Shown here in pieces: positions 8,406 through 17,267 of a stretch of 64,000 nucleotides of DNA. The DNA is taken from positions 1 through 64,000 of the forward strand of contig JAFRCE010000003.1 of assembly GCA_017404505.1 (NCBI GenBank). Reading direction: 5' to 3'. Made by a program: the position numbers and the translations under genes. The first letter of the stretch is position 1, and each line of letters begins with the position of its first letter. The notes under the pieces were generated by a model, which was given only the letters and a program-made list of their open reading frames with translations, searched no databases and was not told the origin of the DNA. This DNA is from Solobacterium sp. (lineage in GTDB: Bacteria; Bacillota_I; Bacilli_A; Erysipelotrichales; Erysipelotrichaceae).

Positions 8406-8882
8406 TTACTTTTTATATCGCATCAGCTGCACGTCAATTTCTTTTCCGGTCAGTTTCACGATCATGTAGGAAGCCTGCGATCCGTCCCGGTTGCGCCAGA
8501 TCGATCCCGGATTCAGCAGTCTTACCCCTTTCACGGTCCGGTCAAACGGAACGTGCGAATGGCCAAAGAAACCGATGTCACAGCCGAAATCACGGCATTT
8601 GTCCGCCAGCATTTCAAAACGTCCGTAAAACATGTCACGATGGCCGTGGCAGATATAAATATGATGCTCGCCAACGGTGATGATCTTGCGCATCGGAAAC
8701 TGCTGCCAGCCGTCATTGTTTCCCTGCACGACAAGAAAACCATCCATCAGATAAGTCGGCAGTTCCGCATCGCCGCAATGGATGAAATAATCGGCGCCAA
8801 GATAGGTACGGCGCAGAAACTGCAGTCCCTCCTGCTGGCCATGGTTGTCAGACACTAATACAATCGTGATCGGTTTTTCCAT
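8406..8882 (-). CDS. YfcE-family metallophosphodiesterase
   Basis: 158-residue calcineurin-like phosphoesterase. All metal-binding motifs of the YfcE/MJ0936 family are present in order: SDNHG, HCGD, GNND, CHGH, GHSH and the family motif LNPGS. It is likely a two-metal phosphodiesterase acting on small phosphodiesters; the physiological substrate is unknown. Start ATG at 8882 matches family N-termini. There is no Shine-Dalgarno, but a TATAAT hexamer lies exactly six bases before the ATG, predicting a leaderless mRNA. Confidence 0.88.
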   Translation of the reverse strand: MEKPITIVLVSDNHGQQEGLQFLRRTYLGADYFIHCGDAELPTYLMDGFLVVQGNNDGWQQFPMRKIITVGEHHIYICHGHRDMFYGRFEMLADKCRDFGCDIGFFGHSHVPFDRTVKGVRLLNPGSIWRNRDGSQASYMIVKLTGKEIDVQLMRYKK

Positions 8883-8888
8883 ATGTTC

Positions 8889-8894
8889 ATTATA
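8889..8894 (-). promoter_or_regulatory. -10 box of the yfcE-like gene
   Basis: TATAAT on the minus strand, six bases before the ATG at 8882. If used, transcription would begin at or next to the start codon. No matching -35. Confidence 0.5.
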
Positions 8895-8983
8895 ACTGTC
8901 CCGTCTTTTGCGGGAAAGGCGAAAGTTGATATGACACACAGGCAGATTTAATGGTACGATAATGAAAACAGGATGGTATTTTT

Positions 8984-9373
8984 ATGAATCTGAATCTGTA
9001 TCCGTATAATTTTTATATTCTATATGCTTCCATCGCTCTGGTCGTCATCATGCTCATCGTCCTGCTCGTCAAGCTGATCAAATCGGCCAAAACCCTGCAG
9101 GCCATGCAGCCGGCGCTCGATTCCATGGCGCGGAATATGAAGCTGCTTGAAATCAAATCCGAGGTCATCAACGAATCTTCCGAAGCGAGCAAAAAGGCAA
9201 TGCAGCCGTATCTGACCCTCGCGCCGATCCTGTTTGCCATCTATATGATCTATAAAAACGACGAAGACCTGAAAGGCATCAAAGGCTACGAAAAAGCCGC
9301 CCGCCGCTACATGGACAGACAGCGTGACGAAAAACGAATTGCCAAAGCTGTCGCCAAGGTGCTCGTCAAATAG
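8984..9373 (+). CDS. Small membrane protein of unknown function
   Basis: 129 residues. One clear N-terminal membrane segment spans about residues 10-30 (YILYASIALVVIMLIVLLVK). A helical, amphipathic region follows, then a second hydrophobic stretch near 78-92 (LTLAPILFAIYMIYK) and a basic tail. I do not recognise the family. AGGATGG lies seven bases before the ATG, and a strong hairpin terminator follows, so it is a monocistronic gene. It is one of few plus-strand genes in the first 17 kb. Confidence 0.8.
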   Translation: MNLNLYPYNFYILYASIALVVIMLIVLLVKLIKSAKTLQAMQPALDSMARNMKLLEIKSEVINESSEASKKAMQPYLTLAPILFAIYMIYKNDEDLKGIKGYEKAARRYMDRQRDEKRIAKAVAKVLVK

Positions 9374-9381
9374 TTTCCGAC

Positions 9382-9410
9382 AAAAAGAGGAACAGCCGTT
9401 CCTCTTTTTT
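9382..9410. terminator. Bidirectional terminator
   Basis: AAAAAGAGGAAC / GTTCCTCTTTTTT hairpin with a four-base loop. Oligo-A on one side and oligo-T on the other let it end both the plus-strand gene at 9373 and the minus-strand phosphatase gene at 9438. Confidence 0.9.
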
Positions 9411-9437
9411 CATGTTCGTTTCGTTCTTTCGGCAGGC

Positions 9438-10613
9438 TCAGAAATACCGGACTTTGACTTCTTTGTCCATCTTTTTCAGGATCGCCGCCAGATTGTCGAT
9501 CAGCTGCAGCTTCAGTTTGAAGCCGAGCGAGTCATCTTCCTGATGTGCCGGATTGACGGCGCAGCCGACATAGAACGTGATGTCCGTCGCCTTTTCCAGC
9601 AGTTCCGTGGCCAGCAGCGAGGCTCCGTCAATGCGGTAATTCCAGTCAAAATACGATTTGTTCTGACCGAGCCAGTCTTCCGCGTATTCATAGACCCGGT
9701 GCAGGGTGATCATTCCCTCCGTGACCAGATCGATGCCTTCGATCCTTGAAATCGGCGGGATGCCGCTGTCATCGCCGTCCAGCGTGACGATTTCGATATC
9801 CTTCTCTGTCACTTTGGAAACGACCTTGGCCGTCGTGCCGCCGCAGACGATATGCGTTCCCTCTTCTTTCAGGAAGTCTTTCACCATGCGCTCGTCGTCT
9901 TCCCGGTTGCTGGCCGGTCCGACCATCAGGGCGGCCGCATGATGCTTTCGAATACGGACGACTGCCGCTGTCGTATCGTCTCCCGGTTTGTTGTTGTACA
10001 AGATATTGCATCGGTCGACCAGGATCGTCGCCAGGGCTTTGGCGGAAACCGCCGGCTGATACATGCCTTCCATGAATTCCATAATCTGCGGCAGCTGCCA
10101 GCCGTAATTGAGGATCTCCCCGGCACCGGCGTTGATCGTTCCGTCGCTCATCATGAACAGGCAGTCATTTTCATCCGCTTCATAGGAACAGAAGTCGATC
10201 TTGCGGCCGGAGATTTCCATCGTTTCGTAATTCGGCAGAAAAGCCATGCCGTTATGAATGATGAACGGCTTGGGATTGTCGAAGTTGAAGACGCGGATCA
10301 GTCCGTCGTCCCACATCTGGGCAATCGAGAACGTCGAATAGGCCACTCCCCTCTCCCGGCAGACCGGAAGCGTGGAAATAACCGTGTCGACACAGTCGGT
10401 CAGATGGACATTGCCGGCCAGCATTTCCGACATCATCTTGGCGGTCAGTGTCGAAAGGATGTTGGCTTTGACGCCGCTGCCCAGACCGTCGGCCAAAACC
10501 ATGACCCGGGAATTGTCATTGACGTCCACGATATTGACGTTGTCGCCGCACAGCTGTTCACCGACATGATTGACTGACTGCCAGCCGCATTCGATATACA
10601 GGGCATCATTCAT
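9438..10613 (-). CDS. SpoIIE/PP2C-type serine phosphatase partner of sensory hydrogenase
   Basis: 391 residues, soluble. The N-terminal about 220 residues form a SpoIIE/PPM phosphatase domain with metal-binding aspartates in CGDN (Asp24), LADGLGSG (Asp42), MMSDGT and GDDTTAAVV. The C-terminal about 165 residues form a second domain I do not recognise, beginning near MVGPASNREDDE. It overlaps the hydrogenase-like gene by 8 bases, so the pair is made together. PP2C proteins of this kind dephosphorylate Ser/Thr partners such as anti-anti-sigma factors, but no such partner is visible here. The pairing is known from sensory FeFe-hydrogenases of Clostridia; a role in sporulation is unlikely from this context alone. 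Confidence 0.88.
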   Translation of the reverse strand: MNDALYIECGWQSVNHVGEQLCGDNVNIVDVNDNSRVMVLADGLGSGVKANILSTLTAKMMSEMLAGNVHLTDCVDTVISTLPVCRERGVAYSTFSIAQMWDDGLIRVFNFDNPKPFIIHNGMAFLPNYETMEISGRKIDFCSYEADENDCLFMMSDGTINAGAGEILNYGWQLPQIMEFMEGMYQPAVSAKALATILVDRCNILYNNKPGDDTTAAVVRIRKHHAAALMVGPASNREDDERMVKDFLKEEGTHIVCGGTTAKVVSKVTEKDIEIVTLDGDDSGIPPISRIEGIDLVTEGMITLHRVYEYAEDWLGQNKSYFDWNYRIDGASLLATELLEKATDITFYVGCAVNPAHQEDDSLGFKLKLQLIDNLAAILKKMDKEVKVRYF

Positions 10614-12282
10614 TATTGATCGTCTCCTTCAGGGTGGTCAGCGCCACCTTGGTCTGAGCGGCTGTTTCACCGAGCAGCGAAGCGATTTCGTGAACGGTCA
10701 TCATATTGTTGTTCAGCACCTCGTCGGCGACCATCATCGTCTTCTCGATCAGCTGCTTCTGCTTCAGGGCGCTTTCTTCGTGCTTGGTGATATCGCGCAT
10801 GATGCAGATCAGAACATTGAACTTCGTATCGTGGATGACGGTATTTTCGACCCACTTGCCGTACTGTTCGAGATGCTGCTTGCGGGCGTTTACTTTGTCA
10901 CCGCCCAAAGCGTCCAGATAATCAAACGGATCGAGGATCGCGGTCACCTGCTGGCCGATCAGTTCGGATGCCTTCACACCGCCGAGCAGACGGCACATCC
11001 TCTCGTTGATCAGCTGGATATGCAAATCTTCGTCGAGGACCATCAGACCGTTGGTGGAGTTGGATACGATCTTGTCGGACATGGAAGCGGCTTTTTCCAT
11101 CATCAGCGGCAGACACATGTCCGGATTGGCACGGCCGCGGATGATCGCGATGGCCTTTTCACGGCAGGAGTCATAACCGCAGCTGCCGCAGTTGAGACGG
11201 TTGGCGGGATCTTCCTTGTTCATCTTGACGAGTGTCTTCTCGATGAGATCCTCACTCGGTGTCACTCTGTGGCGGTGGTCATCTTCGTAAGCACAGCCGA
11301 TCTCGTCCGGTTGCACCTGATAGCAGTCAAAATCCTCTTTACCGGCAAACTGCCGCACGGCGATCGTGCCGCTGGCAATGCTCTTCTGTTTGCTGACGAC
11401 GATGGGACCGTTGACACAGCTGCCGGCGCAGGCGGACATTTCGATAAAGCAGTTATGAATACGGCCGGCCTGGATATCCTCGGCCATGCGCATGAGATTC
11501 TCTACTCCGTCAACCGCCAGATATTCATAGTTCCGGCTTTTGCATTCCATCGTACGCAGCACGCCGCCGGTCGTCGGGAACAGACGGGCTTTCGACTTCT
11601 CGATCCGGACGGGTGATGCTGTTTCCTCCATCTGAATACCGGCATCGGCGAGCATCGCGTCGAGTTCTTCGAAGGTCAGAGCCGCGTCGATCAGATCAGG
11701 ATGCTGGTCTGCTTCGTCCTTTTTGGCGATGCAGGGTCCGATAAATACCGTTTTCGCACCCGGTATCCGGCTTTTGATATCCTTGCCGTGGGCCAGCATC
11801 GGCGAAAGCACCGGCGCCAGCAGCGGCAGAAGATTCGGATAATACCGCTTGATCAGCGTGTTGGCGGAATGACAGCAGGTGGAAAGAATGACGTCGTGGT
11901 CTTCTTCCAGCATCTCGTCGTAGGCTTTTTTGACGATCGTGGCACCGATCGCCGTCTCCTCACAGCCCTGAAAACCCAGTTTCTTCAGAGCGCTGGTCAT
12001 TGTCTCCATATCGCAGTTTTCATAATACGCGACGAAGCTTGGCGCCACGGAAGCAATCACCGGTGCGCCGGAGGCGATCATCTGCTTCACGAGAGCCGTA
12101 TCGCTGCGGATCTTTTTCAGATTCTGCGGACAGATATGGTAACAGGTGCCGCAGAGAATACAGTCAAGATGAATGATCGAGGCCTTGTCGTTCTCAAAGG
12201 AAATGGCCTTGACCGGACAGTAACGGATACATTTATAACAGTTCTTACAGTTGCTTGTGTTGCTGATCAGTGCGTATGACAT
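10606..12282 (-). CDS. PAS-containing sensory FeFe-hydrogenase-like protein
   Basis: 558 residues. Residues 1-55 form a ferredoxin domain with two 4Fe-4S sites (Cys12/15/18/22 and 41/44/47/51). A hydrogenase large-subunit-like core follows, with the three H-cluster loops recognisable but variant: STCCHSA (136/137), GPCIAKKDE (Cys184) and MSACAGSC (Cys285/289). A further Fe-S motif has Cys365/368/373/390, then a PAS domain spans about 405-515 and a helical tail. There is no kinase output domain; output probably passes through the co-encoded phosphatase. It is best read as an H2 or redox sensor rather than a bulk hydrogenase. Start ATG follows AGGGAG. Confidence 0.85.
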   Translation of the reverse strand: MSYALISNTSNCKNCYKCIRYCPVKAISFENDKASIIHLDCILCGTCYHICPQNLKKIRSDTALVKQMIASGAPVIASVAPSFVAYYENCDMETMTSALKKLGFQGCEETAIGATIVKKAYDEMLEEDHDVILSTCCHSANTLIKRYYPNLLPLLAPVLSPMLAHGKDIKSRIPGAKTVFIGPCIAKKDEADQHPDLIDAALTFEELDAMLADAGIQMEETASPVRIEKSKARLFPTTGGVLRTMECKSRNYEYLAVDGVENLMRMAEDIQAGRIHNCFIEMSACAGSCVNGPIVVSKQKSIASGTIAVRQFAGKEDFDCYQVQPDEIGCAYEDDHRHRVTPSEDLIEKTLVKMNKEDPANRLNCGSCGYDSCREKAIAIIRGRANPDMCLPLMMEKAASMSDKIVSNSTNGLMVLDEDLHIQLINERMCRLLGGVKASELIGQQVTAILDPFDYLDALGGDKVNARKQHLEQYGKWVENTVIHDTKFNVLICIMRDITKHEESALKQKQLIEKTMMVADEVLNNNMMTVHEIASLLGETAAQTKVALTTLKETINNE

Positions 12283-12373
12283 GATTGTGCTCCCTGTGTA
12301 CGGATGGCAGATAGTTTGATCCGTCTCTATTTCTGACTACATTTTAATTGATACGTCCCGGACTAACAATCTG

Positions 12374-12395
12374 AAAATGACCGCTGCCGGTCATT
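12374..12395 (-). terminator. Hairpin at the end of uvrC
   Basis: AATGACCG / CGGTCATT with a four-base loop and a short T tract on the minus strand, overlapping the uvrC stop codon. A modest terminator. Confidence 0.65.
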
Positions 12396-14178
12396 CCAGT
12401 ACAGTATCGTGAACTTCTTCGTGGAGAGCCTGATAGACGCGGTGGGCGACGTCCTGGGGAACGACACCGGCAATTTCCTCTTCACTGGCTTCCTTCAGTC
12501 CGGTGAAGTTGCGGAAGGCTTTCAGCAGCAGCCGTTTCCGTTTCGGACCGACGCCTTCGATTTCGTCGAGGATGGATCTGGTCTGCGCCTTGGCGCGCAG
12601 CTTGCGGTGATAGGTGATCGCCGTGCGGTGCACTTCATCCTGCATTCTCGTCAGCAGGAAGAACAGACCGGAATTCTTGTCGATATCAAACACTTCACCG
12701 TCGGTGTCCATCAGGGCATTGGTATTATGATGATCGTCCTTGACCAGACCCATGATCTTGATCGTTTCACTGAGGCCGAGGGAATCCAGGATTTCCTTCG
12801 CGGCTTCGATCTGTGTCCAGCCGCCGTCGACGAGAATGCCGTCCGGCATTCTGCCGTCTTCCTTCAGCAGCCGGAAGTAACGCCGGTAAACGACTTCCTT
12901 CATGGAATCCACATCGCTGTTTGCGGTATGCAGTTTAAAAAGACGGTATTCCTTGCGGTTCGGCTGGCCGTCATCATAGACGACACAGCTGGCGACCGTG
13001 AAGGATCCGCTGATATGCGAGTTATCGAACAGTTCCACCCGGGACATGTCTCTGCCGGCCAGATCACTGAGCTGGCGGACTGCCTCATCGGTGACCGTGC
13101 TCTGTCTTTCCACCGTATTGAATTTCAGTTCCAGCTGTTTTTTCGCATTATCGACACACATGTCGATCAGTTTTTTCTTATAGCCGCGCTGCGGCTGAAA
13201 CAGCGGCATGTCGATCAGTTCAGCCAGAGCATCGAGATCGGTCCCCTGCGGAAGGACCAGCTCGCGGGCAGCCGGATGATCCTGATAGTACTGGGAAAGG
13301 AAACTGATGAACTCATCGTGCGGATCACCGTAGAGCGGCCGCAGACGGAACTCCTTGTTCAGGATAATGCCGCGGCGGACCAGAAAGCCGGTAATGGCCA
13401 TATAGCCCTTTTCCGCATGCCAGGCAAAGACGTCGCGGGAACCGCGGTTGTCCTTTTCGATATTCTGCCTGTCCCCTGCCACAGCGTGAATGGAATCCAG
13501 CATTTCCTTGTATTCCTGCGCTTTTTCAAACGCCAGCTCGGCACTGGCCGCATACATCTTTTCCTTCAGGCCGTTCTCAATATCACGGATGTCGCCGTTC
13601 ATGAACCGGGTGACCGCATCGGTCATCTCTTCATAGACGCTGTCTTCGATGTCATAGACACACGGGGCAAGACATTGGCCCATGTGGTAATAGAGACACA
13701 CCTTATCCTGCAGCCGCGTGCAGCGGCGGAACGGATAAAGTCCCTGCAGCAGCTTGAGTGTCGTGCGGGCGGCCGCGGCATCCGGAAAAGGACCGAAGTA
13801 TCTTGCTTTGCGGTCCTTGCGGGTATCTCTGGCGATCATCAGCCGCGGATATTTTTCCCTGGTCAGTTTGATATAAGGATAGCTGGAGTCATCGATGAAC
13901 TGAATGTTGTATTTTGGCCGGTATTTCTTGATCAGATTGATTTCCAGGACCAGCGCCTCTTTTTCCGTGGCGGTGACGATGAAATCAAAGTCTTCGATAC
14001 TGGCAACCATGCGGGTCGTCTTGAAATCATGTGCCCCGACAAAATACTGGTTCACGCGGGCGTGGAGATCCTTTGCTTTGCCGACGTAGATGATCTCCCC
14101 GTATTTGTCCTTCATCTGATAACTGCCAGGCTGATGCGGCAGATTCAGCAGTTTTGCTTTGATATATTCTTTATCCAT
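12391..14178 (-). CDS. uvrC: Excinuclease ABC subunit C
   Basis: 595-residue nuclease that makes both incisions in nucleotide excision repair. The GIY-YIG domain lies at about residues 13-95 (GSYQMKDKYGEIIYVGKAKDLHARV), followed by a Cys-rich segment, the UVR domain near 200-235, the RNase H-like nuclease (FDNSHISGS and DGILVDGG) and C-terminal helix-hairpin-helix motifs (IEGVGPKRKRLLL). The length is standard. It starts three bases after the mutS2 stop and has no good Shine-Dalgarno, so translation is probably coupled to mutS2. Confidence 0.98.
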   Translation of the reverse strand: MDKEYIKAKLLNLPHQPGSYQMKDKYGEIIYVGKAKDLHARVNQYFVGAHDFKTTRMVASIEDFDFIVTATEKEALVLEINLIKKYRPKYNIQFIDDSSYPYIKLTREKYPRLMIARDTRKDRKARYFGPFPDAAAARTTLKLLQGLYPFRRCTRLQDKVCLYYHMGQCLAPCVYDIEDSVYEEMTDAVTRFMNGDIRDIENGLKEKMYAASAELAFEKAQEYKEMLDSIHAVAGDRQNIEKDNRGSRDVFAWHAEKGYMAITGFLVRRGIILNKEFRLRPLYGDPHDEFISFLSQYYQDHPAARELVLPQGTDLDALAELIDMPLFQPQRGYKKKLIDMCVDNAKKQLELKFNTVERQSTVTDEAVRQLSDLAGRDMSRVELFDNSHISGSFTVASCVVYDDGQPNRKEYRLFKLHTANSDVDSMKEVVYRRYFRLLKEDGRMPDGILVDGGWTQIEAAKEILDSLGLSETIKIMGLVKDDHHNTNALMDTDGEVFDIDKNSGLFFLLTRMQDEVHRTAITYHRKLRAKAQTRSILDEIEGVGPKRKRLLLKAFRNFTGLKEASEEEIAGVVPQDVAHRVYQALHEEVHDTVLE

Positions 14179-14181
14179 AGT

Positions 14182-16503
14182 TTATTTCAATTCGACGACC
14201 GTCGCGCCGGTGCCGCCTTCCTGCGGCATGCCGAGGCGGAATTCCTTCACCGACGGATCGTTTCTGAGTTTTTCATGCACGGCTTTGCGCAGCCGGCCGG
14301 TTCCATCACCGTGGATGATGCGGAAGTTCTTCAGACCGTGCAGTTTAGCCTGATCAAAGTAATCGGCCATCGCTTCCATCGCCTCATCGACCCGCATGCC
14401 GATCAGGTTGCACTGCGAAGGCATGCTGGCGAAGATATCGTGAGAAGCGATATGAATCGTCGCCGAAGGCTGTTTTTTCATCTTCGGAATGATATGAGTG
14501 CTGGGCCGGATCTGGTTTTTCTTCACCCGGATCTCACGGCCGTTCATCAGGATGGTCAAATCCTTGCGGCCGATCTTGATCACTTCACATACCTGGTCGT
14601 TGTCTCTGAGCTCGACGGCGTCGCCGATTTTGTATTCATATTCCCGTTCAGGGACTTCTTCCGGCTGACTGTCTTCACGCAGTCCGTCGATCTCATGTCT
14701 GAGTTCGATCATCTCATGATATTTGACATCCTGCTGGCTGCGCAGTCTGGCCAGGATCACGTCTGCTTCTTCCCGGACGCTTTCCAGATATTCCTGCGCT
14801 TCCTTTTCATACTGTGCCTTCAGTCTGTCCTTTTCACGGGCCAGACGGTTTTCTTCCTTTTTCAGGCGGGCTTCCTTTTCTTCCGCCTGGGCGATCTTTT
14901 TCTGCAGTTCTTCCTGCAGCCGGGTATTTTCGCTGACCTGTGTTTCCAGCCGTTCGATCAGCCGGTCTTCCTCGCTGCGTGACTGGTCTTTCAGAAAACG
15001 CGCGTATTTGATGATCGAAGACGGCAGGCCATAGCGCTGCGCGACTTCCAGCGCGTTGGACTGGCCGGTGGTTCCTTCCATATAACGATAGGTAGGCGCC
15101 AGTTTCTGCATGTCGAATTCAACACTGGCAACGAGAATATCATCATGCCGGCGGCCATAGGCTTTCAGTCTTCCGTAATGCGTCGTCGCCACGGTCATGC
15201 AGTGCCGCTCCCGCAGTTCGTTGAGGATGGCGATGGCCAGCGCCTCACCTTCCCGCGGGTCCGTGCCGCTGCCGACTTCGTCCAGCAGGATCAGGCTGTC
15301 AGCCGTGGCGCTTCTGCACATCTCGGCCTGCTTCTGAATATGGGCGCTGAAAGAAGAAAGTGACGACACGACGCTCTGATCGTCGCCGATATCGACAAAG
15401 ATCCTGTCGAAGAACGGGATCACCGCTTCATCCGCGGTCACCGGCATGCCGGCGTAGGTCATCAGAACCGACAGGCCGATTACTTTCATACTGACGGTCT
15501 TGCCGCCGGTATTGGGACCTGTTATCAGCAAAACCCGGCAGGGATCGGCCAGATGGTACGAATTGGCGACTACCTTTTCCGGATCGATCAGCGGATGTCT
15601 TGCCCTGCTCAGTTTCAGTTCGCTTGTTTCGCTGAGAACTGCGGCGCAGGCTTCCCGCTGGTCGCCCCATTGCGCTTTAGCGAAGATCTCGTCAAGCATG
15701 GCGCAGGTTTCCAGATTGGCCAGTTCTTCCGCTGCCACTTCCCCGATCGCGTCCGTGCACATGCGCAGCACCCGCTGCACTTCTTCATCCTGACGGTTGA
15801 GCAGTTCCTGCTTGCGGTTGTTGACAGCCACAAAAGAAGCCGGTTCCACATAGGATGCCTGGCCGGAGGACGAATCACCGTGGATCATGCCGCCGAAGCT
15901 GTTCTTGTCGGAAGCGCGCACGAGCACGACAGCCCGGCCGCCCCGGTATGTGATGATCGAATCCACGACCGCGTCGCCATGGGCCTGCAGAAAACGCTGG
16001 GCCACCGAGGCGATCTCGCCGTCGATACGGCGCAGAGCGGAACGGACGGCCGCCAGTTCGGGGGTGGCGCTGTCCATGACTTCCCCATATTCGTTGATAC
16101 ATTTCCGAAGAAATGTTTCGCACTTCTGATGAACGCTTAATGTATTGATCAGATCGTCCAGATGGACATGGGATACCTCGCTCAGACCTTTCTGATATAC
16201 AAGAATGCCTCTGACACCCTGAATGAACTGGATCTCGTTGAGAATGTCCTGAGCGGTGAGAAGTCTGCCCTTCTGAGCGTTCTGCAGAGGCTCACTGATA
16301 TCCCGGATGCCGGCAAACGGCATCGTGTCGTATTTTCTTACCGCTTCGAGAGCTTCCCGGATCCATTCGTTGAGCCGGCGGATCATCAGCGGTTCAAAAG
16401 AAGGATGGGATTCGCGGATCCTTTTTTTGCCAAGTGAAAAAGCACAGAGCTGTTCCATCTGTGCGCGTATGACATGCAGTTCAAGACTGTGTTCGGCGTT
16501 CAT
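14182..16503 (-). CDS. mutS2: MutS2 family protein (recombination/ribosome-collision endonuclease)
   Basis: 773 residues. It has the MutS2 core and clamp helices, an ABC-type ATPase with Walker A GPNTGGKTVS near residue 331, a signature region and Walker B LILLDEVGSGTDP, a long coiled coil at about 515-620 and a C-terminal Smr nuclease domain (LHGLKNFRIIHGDGTGRLR). It lacks the mismatch-recognition domain of MutS1. Known roles of the family are suppression of homologous recombination and, in Bacillus, splitting of collided ribosomes. It overlaps cvpA by 4 bases (ATGA). Confidence 0.97.
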   Translation of the reverse strand: MNAEHSLELHVIRAQMEQLCAFSLGKKRIRESHPSFEPLMIRRLNEWIREALEAVRKYDTMPFAGIRDISEPLQNAQKGRLLTAQDILNEIQFIQGVRGILVYQKGLSEVSHVHLDDLINTLSVHQKCETFLRKCINEYGEVMDSATPELAAVRSALRRIDGEIASVAQRFLQAHGDAVVDSIITYRGGRAVVLVRASDKNSFGGMIHGDSSSGQASYVEPASFVAVNNRKQELLNRQDEEVQRVLRMCTDAIGEVAAEELANLETCAMLDEIFAKAQWGDQREACAAVLSETSELKLSRARHPLIDPEKVVANSYHLADPCRVLLITGPNTGGKTVSMKVIGLSVLMTYAGMPVTADEAVIPFFDRIFVDIGDDQSVVSSLSSFSAHIQKQAEMCRSATADSLILLDEVGSGTDPREGEALAIAILNELRERHCMTVATTHYGRLKAYGRRHDDILVASVEFDMQKLAPTYRYMEGTTGQSNALEVAQRYGLPSSIIKYARFLKDQSRSEEDRLIERLETQVSENTRLQEELQKKIAQAEEKEARLKKEENRLAREKDRLKAQYEKEAQEYLESVREEADVILARLRSQQDVKYHEMIELRHEIDGLREDSQPEEVPEREYEYKIGDAVELRDNDQVCEVIKIGRKDLTILMNGREIRVKKNQIRPSTHIIPKMKKQPSATIHIASHDIFASMPSQCNLIGMRVDEAMEAMADYFDQAKLHGLKNFRIIHGDGTGRLRKAVHEKLRNDPSVKEFRLGMPQEGGTGATVVELK

Positions 16504-17192
16504 AGCCTGACCTCGTAAGTAAGATCGGGGACATAGGAAACGCGGTCGACGATCGGATCAAGACCGTTTTCCTTCATCCAGTTCTCCAGATTGATCCGCT
16601 GCTCCTCACTGATCTTCGAGCCCTGCTCGTACAGATTCCGCAGTGTTTCACCGTTGACGACCGGCGAAACGAACTGATGGAAGACCGTGCCGGTGATCTC
16701 ATTGACCGGTTTCAGCAGGGATTCGTCCTTCAGGATGATACCGTTGGTAAAGAAAGGCGTGCCGAGGGAAATCGTGAATACGACACAGAGCAGTGCCGCT
16801 TCCACGATGCCGATGGCGCCGCCGCCGAGATCGTCGACGACGTCGATGAGCGGCACTTCGGAAAGACCTTTGGCCAGACTGTCAAGCATCACGAAGAGCA
16901 GCCGCAGCACCAGAAAGACAGCGATCAGCCAGCTGATCTGATTCAGATAAAAACTGGCAGCCTCGGCATAGGGCGTATCCTGCAGGATGGCCCATTCCTG
17001 CGGCCATATCCGGATATACTGCGCCAGGACGGATGAGACCAGCCAGGAGCCGTAAAACGAAGCGATCGTTCCGATGAGGGATACCGCCTGACGAAGCAGT
17101 CCCTTATGCATACCCATGAAGAAAAACAGCAGAAACACTGCCGCGATAGCTATATTGGCCGGCATCAGCCAGCTGTCAGTCACTTCAAACAT
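16500..17192 (-). CDS. CvpA family membrane protein
   Basis: About 230 residues with four to five predicted membrane segments (first at residues 13-30, FFFMGMHKGLLRQAVSLIG following), ending in a soluble tail. This is the CvpA/colicin V production family, which in Bacillus sits upstream of mutS2 and divergent from rnhC, as here. I prefer ATG at 17192; a GTG at 17201 is possible but lies only three bases after its AGG. It is the first gene of the cvpA-mutS2-uvrC operon. Confidence 0.88.
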   Translation of the reverse strand: MFEVTDSWLMPANIAIAAVFLLFFFMGMHKGLLRQAVSLIGTIASFYGSWLVSSVLAQYIRIWPQEWAILQDTPYAEAASFYLNQISWLIAVFLVLRLLFVMLDSLAKGLSEVPLIDVVDDLGGGAIGIVEAALLCVVFTISLGTPFFTNGIILKDESLLKPVNEITGTVFHQFVSPVVNGETLRNLYEQGSKISEEQRINLENWMKENGLDPIVDRVSYVPDLTYEVRL

Positions 17193-17218
17193 ATCTTTCA
17201 CTACCTGCTTTCCATCCT

Positions 17219-17246
17219 ATGATACCAAATCATTTCCGCAAAGCAA
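17219..17246 (-). promoter_or_regulatory. Promoter of the cvpA-mutS2-uvrC operon
   Basis: TTGCTT (17241-17246), 16-base spacer, TATCAT (17219-17224) on the minus strand, with TG one base upstream of the -10 (extended -10). It overlaps the divergent rnhC promoter region. Confidence 0.6.
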
Positions 17247-17252
17247 AACTGA

Positions 17253-17261
17253 TGTTAGAAT
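17253..17261 (+). promoter_or_regulatory. Extended -10 element of rnhC
   Basis: TG-T-TAGAAT on the plus strand, with the hexamer ending six bases before the rnhC ATG and no Shine-Dalgarno between. It predicts a leaderless or nearly leaderless transcript. Confidence 0.5.
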
Positions 17262-17267
17262 AGTCCC

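Noticed and set aside
10570..11616. Plus-strand frame of 348 codons opposite the hydrogenase-like gene
   Set aside because: Antisense to cysteine motifs of the real gene; no Shine-Dalgarno.
9438..12282. SpoIIE-like phosphatase taken as evidence for sporulation
   Set aside because: It lacks the multispanning membrane domain of true SpoIIE and is coupled to a hydrogenase-like sensor; no other sporulation gene is in the window.
12409..14982. Very long plus-strand open frame (857 codons) opposite uvrC and mutS2
   Set aside because: It is the mirror of two certain genes, has no recognisable domains, and its length comes from the GC-rich codon use of the opposite strand.
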